The notes under the pieces: generated by a model
Told to the model about the DNA's origin: nothing
The model's input: only the letters and a program-made list of their open reading frames with translations
The model's database searches: none
Part shown: positions 19,892-29,231 of the stretch, piece by piece
Numbering within the stretch: the first letter of the stretch is position 1
Layout: each line of letters starts with the position of its first letter
Translations under genes and position numbers: made by a program
Source of the DNA: Porticoccaceae bacterium
GTDB lineage: Bacteria > Pseudomonadota > Gammaproteobacteria > Pseudomonadales > Porticoccaceae
Assembly (NCBI GenBank): GCA_018654575.1
Contig: JABILI010000097.1
Span: 1-64,000, forward strand
Direction of reading: 5' to 3'
DNA length: 64,000 nt

Positions 19892-21406
19892 TTAATCTCT
19901 TAGCGGTTTAACCTGAAACGCCCAATCCGCATGATCAGTTGGTCCAGCGGGGCCTATTTTCCCTTCGGCTGAGCGCAGTAAATCCTCGGGGTCGTGAACC
20001 TGTCCTGCCTTCATGATAAGCCGAATACTCCGTGCGGTCTTAATATCCTCCAATGGATTTCCTTTGACGACCAACAGGTCGGCAGATTTACCAGATTCTA
20101 GTGATCCTAGGCGGTCCGCAACACCAAGTGCCATGGCACCATTAATAGTAGCCGCTTTCAAAACATCAATAGGCGGTAAGCCTGCGTAGGTCATCGCTAG
20201 TAACTCCCTGTGATAGGCAAATCCCGGTAGCATGTTGGTATAGACCGGCTCATCAGTACCAACCACCAGAAGATGCTTACCCCCAGCGTCATAAAGTGCC
20301 ATTAGCTCAATTATGCGCTGGTCATACTCCTTTTGTTCTGACTCGGGTGACGGGATACCTCGCTGTAAAAGGCGAGCCTGAGTGTAGGGCGTAAAATATT
20401 TTGATTCGTCGGCCCATGTCATTTCAGTAGGATGTGCATTGCGCAGATTGATACCCCCGTACATTTGCAAGTTGGGGCCATAATAAACCTGATGCTTTAT
20501 CATTAGATCAACCATCTCGTTCATTTGTGCGCTTCTTGGGTCGTCTCGCCCAAGGGCAAGCGTAAGCTGATGCTCAATGCGATCCATGCCCATTAGAATG
20601 GCATCACGCGTAGAGACGTCATATTCGACATTGTAGTTAGCAAGATGGCCCGTTGTTGTCATGCCATGCTTGTGTGCTTGCTCAATAATGATCTTTGCCT
20701 CATCCGGTGTTGCCTGTTTTATTTTGAGGCTGACAACGTCTTCTTGGGCCCACTTATCAACCTCGTCTCTTATCTCCTTTTCAGTAATGTTATTTGGCCA
20801 GGCCGCACATTCATCAGCCGCCACACTAACGTTGTACTCGCAGCGAAAGGCACCAAAGTAAGGGCCAGACACAAATAAGTGTGGCCCAATAGCGTGGCCC
20901 GCTTCAATGAGATCGCGCTGGGCAATGACACGCTCAGGATAAAATTCCCCCGCTGACCAGGTGGCAGTGACACCGTTGGCGAGAAATACAATGCCGTTAT
21001 AAACCACTTCCTCCGCGCGACCTTGGTCAATGAGGTCTAAATTATAGTGCGCATGTAAGTCGATGAAGCCAGGTAGAATTGTTTCTGACTCGGCTAATTC
21101 TATAACTCGGGCGAGCGTTGAACTTTGTTCATTAGAAAGAAAATCAACATCGACTATTTTGCCATCGTGAATAAGTATTCCGCTGTTGCGCCGGCGATTT
21201 TCGCTGATGCCATCAAATAACCAGCCTCCACGGATCAGTAACGATCCCGTCGCTGCTACAACATCCTTATCGCTGGCTAAGGCCTGTGTGAAATTAGCCA
21301 ACACAAAAATTGTGTAGATAAAAAACCTTATAGAATATCGTGTGCTAGGTAGATTCTCCCGCGGACGGACGGTTGAATCTAAACTATTTAAAATATTACG
21401 CTTCAT
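19892..21406 (-). CDS. Secreted amidohydrolase family protein
   Basis: ETILPGFIDLHAHYNLD, TTGHLAN, VVGTDEPVY, SADLLVVKGNPLEDI amidohydrolase signatures. Confidence 0.85.
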   Translation of the reverse strand: MKRNILNSLDSTVRPRENLPSTRYSIRFFIYTIFVLANFTQALASDKDVVAATGSLLIRGGWLFDGISENRRRNSGILIHDGKIVDVDFLSNEQSSTLARVIELAESETILPGFIDLHAHYNLDLIDQGRAEEVVYNGIVFLANGVTATWSAGEFYPERVIAQRDLIEAGHAIGPHLFVSGPYFGAFRCEYNVSVAADECAAWPNNITEKEIRDEVDKWAQEDVVSLKIKQATPDEAKIIIEQAHKHGMTTTGHLANYNVEYDVSTRDAILMGMDRIEHQLTLALGRDDPRSAQMNEMVDLMIKHQVYYGPNLQMYGGINLRNAHPTEMTWADESKYFTPYTQARLLQRGIPSPESEQKEYDQRIIELMALYDAGGKHLLVVGTDEPVYTNMLPGFAYHRELLAMTYAGLPPIDVLKAATINGAMALGVADRLGSLESGKSADLLVVKGNPLEDIKTARSIRLIMKAGQVHDPEDLLRSAEGKIGPAGPTDHADWAFQVKPLRD

Positions 21407-21472
21407 AATTGATACTTCTTCTCACAAATAAGGACTGCATACAGGAATCAAAAAACCATGAGTTTTTAGGCT

Positions 21473-21919
21473 TTATAAGCGAAGCTCCATGTCTACGCGA
21501 TGCATACCCGACCCCCATCCATTGTCTATAGTAGCGATCTCTATGGCACCAAACTTAGCAAAGAATGGCGATGATTTATGGCTTGCTGCAATGTTGATCA
21601 AACTAGCCCCTGAATCAAGCGCCACAGCAGAGATTCGACTCATAATAACCGAACCAATACCCAACCTTTGGGAGCGCGGGTTCAGTAGAATCCAATTGAG
21701 GCTTTTTTGCTGTAAACCATGTTCTGACAGCCCAAAAGCTCCTGCGACTTTATCTTCAGTTAAGCACAGTTCGTAGTCGAATGGGTTGGCGTCAAGAAAC
21801 TCTGCATAACCGACACGCTCATTAGGCGCAAAGAACTCCGGACAGTTCGCATCAAAGAGTCCAAGACAGACGGACTTATCGGTCGATGAGTATGGCCTGA
21901 AAATGATGTTTGTTTCCAT
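21473..21919 (-). CDS. GNAT-family N-acetyltransferase
   Basis: 148-aa ORF; LNPRSQRLGIGSVIMSRISAVA acetyl-CoA-binding region. Confidence 0.8.
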   Translation of the reverse strand: METNIIFRPYSSTDKSVCLGLFDANCPEFFAPNERVGYAEFLDANPFDYELCLTEDKVAGAFGLSEHGLQQKSLNWILLNPRSQRLGIGSVIMSRISAVALDSGASLINIAASHKSSPFFAKFGAIEIATIDNGWGSGMHRVDMELRL

Positions 21920-21963
21920 GTGATTAGCCTGTGATGGTGGGTGAGGCCCTGACTGACTTAGTG

Positions 21964-23040
21964 CTAAGCCTTAGTAGCTGAGAAATAATTGCGAATGAGG
22001 TCACAGAAGTCTTCACGCTGGACATCTTGAGTAACAAACGAGGTGACTAGCCGCGCGAATATCTCGTCCTCAGCTATTGTGATATTGGGCGGCAAGGTGT
22101 CGACATACCAGTCATAAAATTCTGCACCGGCAGCCTGTAAATGTTCTGCTAACCCTTTGGGCATGATGACAAAAAGTTCATTGGATTCTACTGGCCAAAC
22201 TAACTGCAGGCAGTCAAAAGTCGCAATTTGTTTGGCTAACTGAGTGGCCTGAGTATTGGCGTGTTGAGCCAGATCAAGCCAATGGTCATCTTTCAACCAG
22301 CCAACCATTTGAGCACCAAACAGGCGCCCCTTTGACAGTAAGTGCCCTCCTCGCTTACGACGATAAGTAAAGGTATCGGCTAACTCTTTGTTGAAAAATA
22401 TAACCACCTCGGCACAGAGCGCACCACACTTAGTTGCGCCCAAACAGAGCACGTCTACGCCTGCCTTCCACGATAACTCTGCGGGGGTGCATTGCTGCGA
22501 GGCGACAGCATTGGCAAACCTTGCCCCGTCCATATGCACGCTTAAGCCATTGTCTTTAGCCATTCTACTAAGTACCGACACTTGCTCTGGTGTGTAGACA
22601 AGGCCAGATTCGCTGGCCTGAGTAATGCTCAAAGCAGCTGCTCGTACATTATGTGGGTAGTCGGTGCCTATTGTTTGCAAATAGTCTTGCAGGTGTTTTG
22701 GGCTAATTTTGCCTTCGCCCTGAGAAATAGACCGCATGCGTGCGCCACCGGTAAACAGTTCTGGAGCGGTGGACTCATCCAAAATAATATGAGCACTGTC
22801 ATGGCAGAGTATAGACTCCCAAGGTTCCACCATGCACGACAAGGCCAGTGAGTTTGCCGCGGTGCCGGTAGCCACAAAATAGGCCTCAAGGTCACATTCA
22901 AAAAGGGTCTTTAGGGCCTCTACGGCCTTATTAGTCCATTGGTCATCACCATAACCATGGGTATAACCGCTGTTAGCCTGTGTTAGCATCGCTAGTACCT
23001 GCGAAGATGCGCCGGTTTGATTGTCACTGCCAAAATACAT
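21964..23040 (-). CDS. ltaE: Low-specificity L-threonine aldolase / beta-eliminating lyase family
   Basis: MYFGSDNQTGAS..., HMDGARFANAVA, LGATKCGALCAEVVIFF. Confidence 0.85.
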   Translation of the reverse strand: MYFGSDNQTGASSQVLAMLTQANSGYTHGYGDDQWTNKAVEALKTLFECDLEAYFVATGTAANSLALSCMVEPWESILCHDSAHIILDESTAPELFTGGARMRSISQGEGKISPKHLQDYLQTIGTDYPHNVRAAALSITQASESGLVYTPEQVSVLSRMAKDNGLSVHMDGARFANAVASQQCTPAELSWKAGVDVLCLGATKCGALCAEVVIFFNKELADTFTYRRKRGGHLLSKGRLFGAQMVGWLKDDHWLDLAQHANTQATQLAKQIATFDCLQLVWPVESNELFVIMPKGLAEHLQAAGAEFYDWYVDTLPPNITIAEDEIFARLVTSFVTQDVQREDFCDLIRNYFSATKA

Positions 23041-23067
23041 CGTAATGCTCCGCTAAAAATGGGGCCA

Positions 23068-24492
23068 TTAACCCTCTACAGGCTGAATTTTTGTCACCGC
23101 AAAGGCCGCTAGTGCTCGCTCTCTGGATTCTTTAATATCCATTATAGGTGCTGGGTAGTTATTGCCAATGTCGACCCCAGCCGCAGTGAGCACCTCAGCG
23201 GGTGCCAACCAAGGCGTATGAATATATTTTTCGGGCATGTTAGAAAGCTCTGGTACATAGCGGCGAATGTAGCTGCCCTGCTTGTCAAACTTTTCGCTTT
23301 GCGTGATGGGGTTAAAGATTCTAAAGAAGGGAGCGGCATCTGCACCACAACCAGCGCTCCACTGCCAACCGGCACTATTGCTGGCAAGGTCTGCGTCAAC
23401 TAAGCAATCCCAAAACCATTGCTCACCCTTATGCCAGTGTATGAGTAAATTCTTTACCAAAAATGAGCCAACTACCATGCGCACGCGGTTGTGCATGTAA
23501 CCGGTCGTGTCAAGTTCACGCATACCTGCATCGACCAATGGGTAGCCTGTTTTACCCTCTTGCCACGCTTTTAAATCAGCGTCCGTGTTCTCTGCCCAAG
23601 GGAAAAGGTTAAAGCGTACCTGCAAATTGTCGGTTGGCAACGTAGGGAAATGGTAGAGCAAATAGTAAGAGAACTCGCGCCAACCCAATTCACTCATAAA
23701 GGTATCTAGACTTTTTTCGTTGGTAATAAAAGCTCCTGCTTCTGCCGCACGATGCCACGCTATGTTTGGCGATATTTGACCAAAATGCAGGTAGGGCGAA
23801 AGGCGTGACACGTTCTGTTTGTCTGGGAAATTTCGCCCTTCACGATAATCTTGTAACTCGTCTATAACAAACTCATCAAGGCGTTCATGGGCGGCAGCTT
23901 CACTGATATCCCAGCGCACTTTCATTTGCTCGTCCCAGTTAATTTTAGGCAGTAAATTTAAGTCTTTTAGGGGTAGTGAGTGGACACTATTTTTACTTAA
24001 GTTGATGCCTTTAGGCGGGTCCAATGGCCTACGTGGCGCAGCAACAGAAAGACAACCACGGCGATAATAAGGCGTGAATACTTTGTAGGGAGTGCCATCT
24101 TTTTTAAGCACTTGCCAAGGTTCCCACAACAGCGAGCCATTGAAACTTTGCACCTCAAGACCATCGTCTTTAAGCGCTGTTTTAAGGGTGGCATCGCGGG
24201 CAATACGCCAAGGCTCATAACAACGATTCCAAGTGATAGCTGCGGCTCCGGTTTGCGCGGCAAAGTTACGAAGGATGGTTAGTGCATCACCCTGAAAAAG
24301 TTGTAACCCTTGCTTGAGAGAATCGTTTAGATCTTCCAGCGCATAATGTAACCACCAACGGCTAGCACCACCCATTTTCCAACTGTCGGCGCCTTGATCA
24401 TCAAGAATATAGACCGGAATAATCTCACCACGCTCGCAAGCGGCACAGAGTGCTGGGTTGTCGGCAAGCCTTAGATCTTGACGAAACCACAT
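23068..24492 (-). CDS. phrB: Deoxyribodipyrimidine photolyase
   Basis: MWFRQDLRLADNPAL; C-terminal TGYPLVDAGMRELDTTGYMHNRVRMVVGSFLVKNLLIHW and NSAGWQW. Confidence 0.93.
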   Translation of the reverse strand: MWFRQDLRLADNPALCAACERGEIIPVYILDDQGADSWKMGGASRWWLHYALEDLNDSLKQGLQLFQGDALTILRNFAAQTGAAAITWNRCYEPWRIARDATLKTALKDDGLEVQSFNGSLLWEPWQVLKKDGTPYKVFTPYYRRGCLSVAAPRRPLDPPKGINLSKNSVHSLPLKDLNLLPKINWDEQMKVRWDISEAAAHERLDEFVIDELQDYREGRNFPDKQNVSRLSPYLHFGQISPNIAWHRAAEAGAFITNEKSLDTFMSELGWREFSYYLLYHFPTLPTDNLQVRFNLFPWAENTDADLKAWQEGKTGYPLVDAGMRELDTTGYMHNRVRMVVGSFLVKNLLIHWHKGEQWFWDCLVDADLASNSAGWQWSAGCGADAAPFFRIFNPITQSEKFDKQGSYIRRYVPELSNMPEKYIHTPWLAPAEVLTAAGVDIGNNYPAPIMDIKESRERALAAFAVTKIQPVEG

Positions 24493-24685
24493 GATCGTTG
24501 GTGCCTTCGATTGTTGTAATTCAGCGATGGAGTATATCCTCTGTGGTAATTTTTCTTATATGAAAATTACGACTTAGACGTACATTTAGATTGCTCTTGT
24601 TAGCGACACCGTACCACAAATTATATAATCCCAGTCGTGCAGTCTGTTATAATTTTTCTCTCAAATTTTGCTTGGAAATTACACA

Positions 24686-25978
24686 ATGAATGTTCTGGTT
24701 ATTGGCTCTGGTGGACGCGAACACGCACTGGCTTGGAAGACATCTCAATCATCGAGTGTCAGCACCGTTTATGTGGCACCGGGCAATGCAGGAACGGCGA
24801 TGGAGCCTAATCTGGAAAACGTTGCGATCTCGGTTGCGGACTTTACCGTACTGGCTGACTTTGCCGAGAACAATAACGTTGGCCTAACCATCGTTGGCCC
24901 TGAGCAACCATTAGTGGATGGCATTGTTGATTATTTTGAATCACGTGCATTACCAATTTTTGGGCCCTCTGGTGGTGCAGCCCAGCTAGAAGGCTCTAAA
25001 GTATTTACCAAAGACTTTCTTGAACGCCAACAAATACCGACTGCTAACTATGGCAACTTTACTGAGGTCGATGCTGCGCTTGAATACCTACAACAGGTTG
25101 GCGCACCCATTGTAGTTAAAGCCGACGGCTTGGCCGCGGGCAAGGGTGTCATTGTGGCCATGACCATGGTTGAAGCTGAAGATGCAGTGCGCGACATGCT
25201 CGCCGGCAATGCCTTTGGCGAAGCCGGGAGCCGTGTGGTGATAGAAGAATTTTTAGATGGCGAAGAAGCCAGCTTTATTGTGATGGTAGATGGCAAAAAT
25301 GTATTACCAATGGCCACCAGTCAAGATCATAAGCGTGCCGGCAACGGCGACACTGGTCCTAATACCGGAGGCATGGGCGCATACTCGCCAGCACCCGTGG
25401 TGGATGAGGTGATTTATCAGCGAATTATGGATGAGGTGATTTATCCAACGGTTAAGGGCATGGCTGATGAGGGCAATGACTACACTGGCTTTTTATATGC
25501 TGGACTAATGATTATGGGCGACGGCACCCCTAAGGTCATTGAGTACAACTGCCGCTTTGGCGACCCAGAAACTCAGCCCATACTGCTTCGCCTACAATCT
25601 GACTTGGTGACTCACTGTTTAGCTGCTTTAGCGGGCACACTAGATCAACAAACAGCGCAGTGGGATCCGCGTCCCTCTATCGGCGTGGTACTAGCCGCAG
25701 GTGGTTACCCTGGAAGCTATCGTGGTGGTGATGTTATTTCGGGTTTATCTGATGCGCCTGCTGAGACGGGCCAGAAGGTCTTTCATGCCGGCACTGCCAT
25801 AGCCGATGGTAATGTGGTGACCAGTGGCGGACGCGTACTCTGCGCGACCGCAATGGGCGATACCGTGTCTGAAGCTCAGGCTCGTGCTTATGACCTGGCC
25901 TCGAAGATTCATTGGAATGATATTTATCTGCGTGATGATATTGGTTGGCGCGCAATTGCTCGGGAACAAACTAGCTAA
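24686..25978 (+). CDS. purD: Phosphoribosylamine--glycine ligase
   Basis: MNVLVIGSGGREHALAWK; GFLYAGLMI; EYNCRFGDPETQ. Confidence 0.97.
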   Translation: MNVLVIGSGGREHALAWKTSQSSSVSTVYVAPGNAGTAMEPNLENVAISVADFTVLADFAENNNVGLTIVGPEQPLVDGIVDYFESRALPIFGPSGGAAQLEGSKVFTKDFLERQQIPTANYGNFTEVDAALEYLQQVGAPIVVKADGLAAGKGVIVAMTMVEAEDAVRDMLAGNAFGEAGSRVVIEEFLDGEEASFIVMVDGKNVLPMATSQDHKRAGNGDTGPNTGGMGAYSPAPVVDEVIYQRIMDEVIYPTVKGMADEGNDYTGFLYAGLMIMGDGTPKVIEYNCRFGDPETQPILLRLQSDLVTHCLAALAGTLDQQTAQWDPRPSIGVVLAAGGYPGSYRGGDVISGLSDAPAETGQKVFHAGTAIADGNVVTSGGRVLCATAMGDTVSEAQARAYDLASKIHWNDIYLRDDIGWRAIAREQTS

Positions 25979-26004
25979 TTCCAAACTCACTAAAGGAGAG
26001 TTAT

Positions 26005-26742
26005 GTGTTCAGCGATAACGTCTTTTTTAGCGCTGATATTGGTTTTACATCGTTTAGCCAATCGCATCTGGGTGCGGTGATTGTTTTTGTCCTTTTTGCG
26101 GTGATCTTTGTCAATGCTGCACAACGCTTAGATGATCGTCAAAACTTGCTGCTAACACGTTTAACGTCCGTTTTTATTAGCCTCACAGTAATCGTTTGGA
26201 CCTCTATCCATATAGTCTATGGTAGGTTCGATCCAGCGGTTAATTTACCTCTGTCGATCTGCAACCTGTTTGCTTTGGTGGCCCCTCTCCTATTTTGGCA
26301 GCCTAATCGGCGGTGCTTCGAAATCGTCTATTTTTTCGTCTTGTCTGGCACACTGCAAGCGATAATCACGCCGGATCCGGACGGTGGTTACCCCAGTTAT
26401 GGGTTCTTTAAATATTGGATTGTTCACTGCGGCCTGGTGGTGGTGGTAGTTCACCATCTGATCGCGTTTAAGCTCTATCCTAAGCCACAGGGTATTTTGC
26501 GTACCTTTGTCTGGTTGAACATTTATATCCTGTGTTTAATCCCCATTAACCTTTGGTTGGATGCTAACTATTTCTATATGATGAATAAACCGATTAATCC
26601 ATCGCTGCTAGACTTTCTCGGTCCCTGGCCACTCTACATAGTAGCCACAGAGGGCTTGGCCATGGTATTTTTTGCCTTAGCTTATCTACCTATATTTATC
26701 GCTAGAAAGAACAACCCAAAAATGGATACAATAGACACTTAA
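26005..26742 (+). CDS. TIGR02206-like integral membrane protein
   Basis: 245-aa polytopic ORF with NLPLSICNLFALVAPLLFW, GYPSYGFFKYWIVHCGLVVVVVHH, NYFYMMNKP. Confidence 0.75.
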   Translation: MFSDNVFFSADIGFTSFSQSHLGAVIVFVLFAVIFVNAAQRLDDRQNLLLTRLTSVFISLTVIVWTSIHIVYGRFDPAVNLPLSICNLFALVAPLLFWQPNRRCFEIVYFFVLSGTLQAIITPDPDGGYPSYGFFKYWIVHCGLVVVVVHHLIAFKLYPKPQGILRTFVWLNIYILCLIPINLWLDANYFYMMNKPINPSLLDFLGPWPLYIVATEGLAMVFFALAYLPIFIARKNNPKMDTIDT

Positions 26743-26762
26743 CGATACTTGGATAATGTTTC

Positions 26763-27407
26763 GTGACTAATCGAAAATTAACAGCGCTCGACAGGGTTTT
26801 AGCCCAGCTAGATCAAGGTTTACGCACAGCCTTTAGCGGTGCGCCGCAACCTGGTAGAAAATCTCCTGCAGATACCCTAGCCGATGCCGACCTTAGCGAT
26901 AAAGACCGCGCTCATGCTATTGGTCTTATGCGCGTCAATCATACCGGCGAAGTCTGTGCTCAAGCACTCTATCAAGGTCAAGCGCTAACCGCTAAACTAC
27001 CTGAAGTACGCGAGCAAATGAAGCATTCAGCCGCAGAAGAAATCGACCATTTGGCCTGGTGTGAAGAGCGCATCAATAATCTTGGCGGCCAAACTAGTCT
27101 TCTAAATCCAATTTGGTATGCAATGTCTTTTGGCATTGGTGCTGGAACTGGGCTAATTAATGACAAGCTAAGTCTAGGATTTGTCGCTGCCACTGAAGAT
27201 CAGGTGTCTGCTCACTTAAGTAAGCACCTGTCTGACTTGCCAAAAGAGGACCTAAAGAGCCGAGCTATTGTCGAAGAAATGCTGGTTGACGAACAATGCC
27301 ATGCGCAGACAGCTCGAGAAGCTGGAGGCTACGAATTCCCTTCTCCAGTTAAAAAATTAATGACCTTAGCCTCATCAGCTATGACCCTAAGTAGTTATCG
27401 ATTATAA
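26763..27407 (+). CDS. coq7: 2-polyprenyl-3-methyl-6-methoxy-1,4-benzoquinone monooxygenase
   Basis: [46 protein letters not shown]. Confidence 0.95.
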   Translation: MTNRKLTALDRVLAQLDQGLRTAFSGAPQPGRKSPADTLADADLSDKDRAHAIGLMRVNHTGEVCAQALYQGQALTAKLPEVREQMKHSAAEEIDHLAWCEERINNLGGQTSLLNPIWYAMSFGIGAGTGLINDKLSLGFVAATEDQVSAHLSKHLSDLPKEDLKSRAIVEEMLVDEQCHAQTAREAGGYEFPSPVKKLMTLASSAMTLSSYRL

Positions 27408-27509
27408 GGGGCTGTAATCTCAGAAAATTAGAGTTTTCAAGGCTCGCAAGAATCAATTAGGCAATATACATACACCAGTCGTTTTATTAGAACTATCTAG
27501 GAGATAGCA

Positions 27510-28466
27510 TTAAACATCGATGATGGTTTCTCTCTCCTGAATCAATCCTACTATCTTATCTGACAGCCACTGATGAATTGGCGAACCAGAAGTACGCTGA
27601 TGCTGAAGTAAGACTAATTTTATTTTACCTTCGTGGGGAATATCCGCCGGGTAGCGCTTACGAACAATGCGATGCATTTCTCGCTCCATAGTCACTCCGT
27701 ACTTAGCCGCAACCATCAGGCAGTCGGTGTCACATACGGTCTCCATTGCGGTCATCAACTGGTTGGTCACCAAGGTCTTTTTACGCTTGAGACCTAACTC
27801 CCGAAGCGCTCGATCAAATCGAGCATCAGTTCTTGCGCTGACTCTCTTGGAGATTAGTAGATAATATTGAATAAACGGATATTTAAGAATTTCGGCCAGT
27901 GTGACGGTCTCTTTATGTGCTAAGGGATGGCCTTCCCGCATCCAAATTGATGGGGTAAAAATAGCCAATGGTGTTGTCGAAATATCGTCTGTCGTGGTCT
28001 TTTCAATATCGATCGCAAAATCTAAGACACCGTCGGCTAGCTCACCTTCCACCGAGTCAGTTTCACTTGAGATAGATAAGATTAATCCTGGCGCATATTC
28101 AGTAATCACTTTGGTTAACTGTGATATCAAAGAGATAGCGACAAATTCGGGTACAGCAATGGTAATCTCACCAACATAAGTTGTGGGGTCAAATTCACCC
28201 TCACTAACCATATCCAGAATCCCATCAAGTAGTCTTGGTAATCGTTGCTGAAGGTCCCTTGCTTTTGGCGTGGGGACGAGCTCATTGCCAGTTCGTGTAA
28301 ACAACGGGTCGTCAAGTTGATAGCGCAATCGCTGAAGCACGCGACTCATAGCTGGCTGGCTGATAAATAGGCGTGCAGCGGCGCGAGTAACACTTTTCTC
28401 TTCAAGCAGAGCCTGTAGCGAAACCAGTAGATTTAAGTCAAGCCGTGAAAGTTTTTGTAAGTTCAT
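27510..28466 (-). CDS. LysR-family transcriptional regulator
   Basis: LDLNLLVSLQALLEEKSVTRAAARLFISQPAMSRVLQRLR N-terminal HTH. Confidence 0.92.
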   Translation of the reverse strand: MNLQKLSRLDLNLLVSLQALLEEKSVTRAAARLFISQPAMSRVLQRLRYQLDDPLFTRTGNELVPTPKARDLQQRLPRLLDGILDMVSEGEFDPTTYVGEITIAVPEFVAISLISQLTKVITEYAPGLILSISSETDSVEGELADGVLDFAIDIEKTTTDDISTTPLAIFTPSIWMREGHPLAHKETVTLAEILKYPFIQYYLLISKRVSARTDARFDRALRELGLKRKKTLVTNQLMTAMETVCDTDCLMVAAKYGVTMEREMHRIVRKRYPADIPHEGKIKLVLLQHQRTSGSPIHQWLSDKIVGLIQERETIIDV

Positions 28467-28495
28467 CAGAGCCTCTTAGCAGGTATACCAAAAAC

Positions 28496-28530
28496 GCATA
28501 TAGTTCATGCAATAAATGCATTTGTATTAT
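28496..28530. promoter_or_regulatory. Putative LysR operator copy 1 (T-N11-A type), between lysR and a rightward promoter
   Basis: GCATATAGTTCATGCAATAAATGCATTTGTATTAT; 30/35 identical to copy 2 at 28747-28781; overlaps -35 TTGTAT (28522-28527), 17-nt spacer, -10 TATATT (28545-28550). Confidence 0.6.
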
Positions 28531-28556
28531 GCCTCGTGACCAACTATATTAGCAAC

Positions 28557-28712
28557 CTCGAAGTAGTCATTAGATTTTTTAAATCCAACAGCTAAGAACT
28601 AGATTTAAAATTTGACCCGAGAGCGCACTACCAGTTTCGTTCGCGACCATTACCCCTCTTAATCCTGCTACAGGATTTTTCAAAGGGACCTTTCTAAGGT
28701 CCCTTTTTTTTT
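28557..28712 (+). ncRNA. Putative ~150-nt orphan transcript (sRNA candidate) from operator copy 1 to its terminator
   Basis: Promoter-like elements at 28522-28550 and strong terminator at 28682-28712, no ORF over 10 codons noticed between. Confidence 0.4.
28661..28712 (+). terminator. Double hairpin terminator, copy 1
   Basis: AATCCTG-CTA-CAGGATTTTT followed by AAAGGGACCTT-TCT-AAGGTCCCTTTTTTTTT (11-bp perfect stem). Confidence 0.85.
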
Positions 28713-28746
28713 CGTGTTTCGAAAACCCTAAGGTCATATCATTTAT

Positions 28747-28781
28747 GCATATAGTTGATGCTTATAATGCATTTGTATTAT
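28747..28781. promoter_or_regulatory. Putative LysR operator copy 2
   Basis: GCATATAGTTGATGCTTATAATGCATTTGTATTAT; contains near-palindrome ATAATGCATTTGTATTAT; -35 TTGTAT 28773-28778, 17-nt spacer, -10 TATAGT 28796-28801. Confidence 0.6.
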
Positions 28782-28848
28782 GACCTCTCGCGCAATATAG
28801 TACGCGCATCGGAGCAATAACGCTCTCAAACGGTTAAGGAAAATAGAA

Positions 28849-28956
28849 ATGACACTCGTGTATTTGCTCATAGGTTTCACTGGACTAGCAGGTGCTGCCA
28901 TTGCGAAAGATGACTTCGCTAAGTTGGAAGCACCAGAAGTAAAAAACAAGCAGTAA
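28849..28956 (+). CDS. 35-aa hypothetical small (probably membrane) protein
   Basis: MTLVYLLIGFTGLAGAAIAKDDFAKLEAPEVKNKQ; preceded by AAGGAAAA Shine-Dalgarno-like sequence, own promoter and terminator; below ORF-track length cutoff. Confidence 0.6.
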   Translation: MTLVYLLIGFTGLAGAAIAKDDFAKLEAPEVKNKQ

Positions 28957-29024
28957 GAAAAACCAGCCCGCTTAGTGGCTCTAAAAATAGTACAACCAAA
29001 TTCAGCTTGAACCAAACCCCTCTT

Positions 29025-29074
29025 AATCCTTGCTATAGGATTTTCATAGGGACCTCCTAAGGTCCCTTTTTTTG
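29025..29074 (+). terminator. Double hairpin terminator, copy 2
   Basis: AATCCT-TGCTAT-AGGATTTT followed by AGGGACCT-CCTA-AGGTCCCTTTTTTT; same arrangement as copy 1. Confidence 0.85.
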
Positions 29075-29231
29075 CACTATGCTTTTAGTCCGGACCGCAC
29101 GTGCTATTAAAGAGCTAGCTTTATATCTACTACAGGCACAAACGCCTTAAGTCTGGCCGCCTGAAAAGAGTAGTTTTAATCGCAACCTCAGCCGTAATAT
29201 TTCCCATGGCAGTTTTTAACTAGCATAGATG

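Noticed and set aside
28743-29015. 90-aa reverse ORF over the LysR-controlled small-ORF unit
   Set aside because: Runs antisense through operator and small ORF, no SD or family resemblance; the forward promoter/terminator architecture explains the region better.
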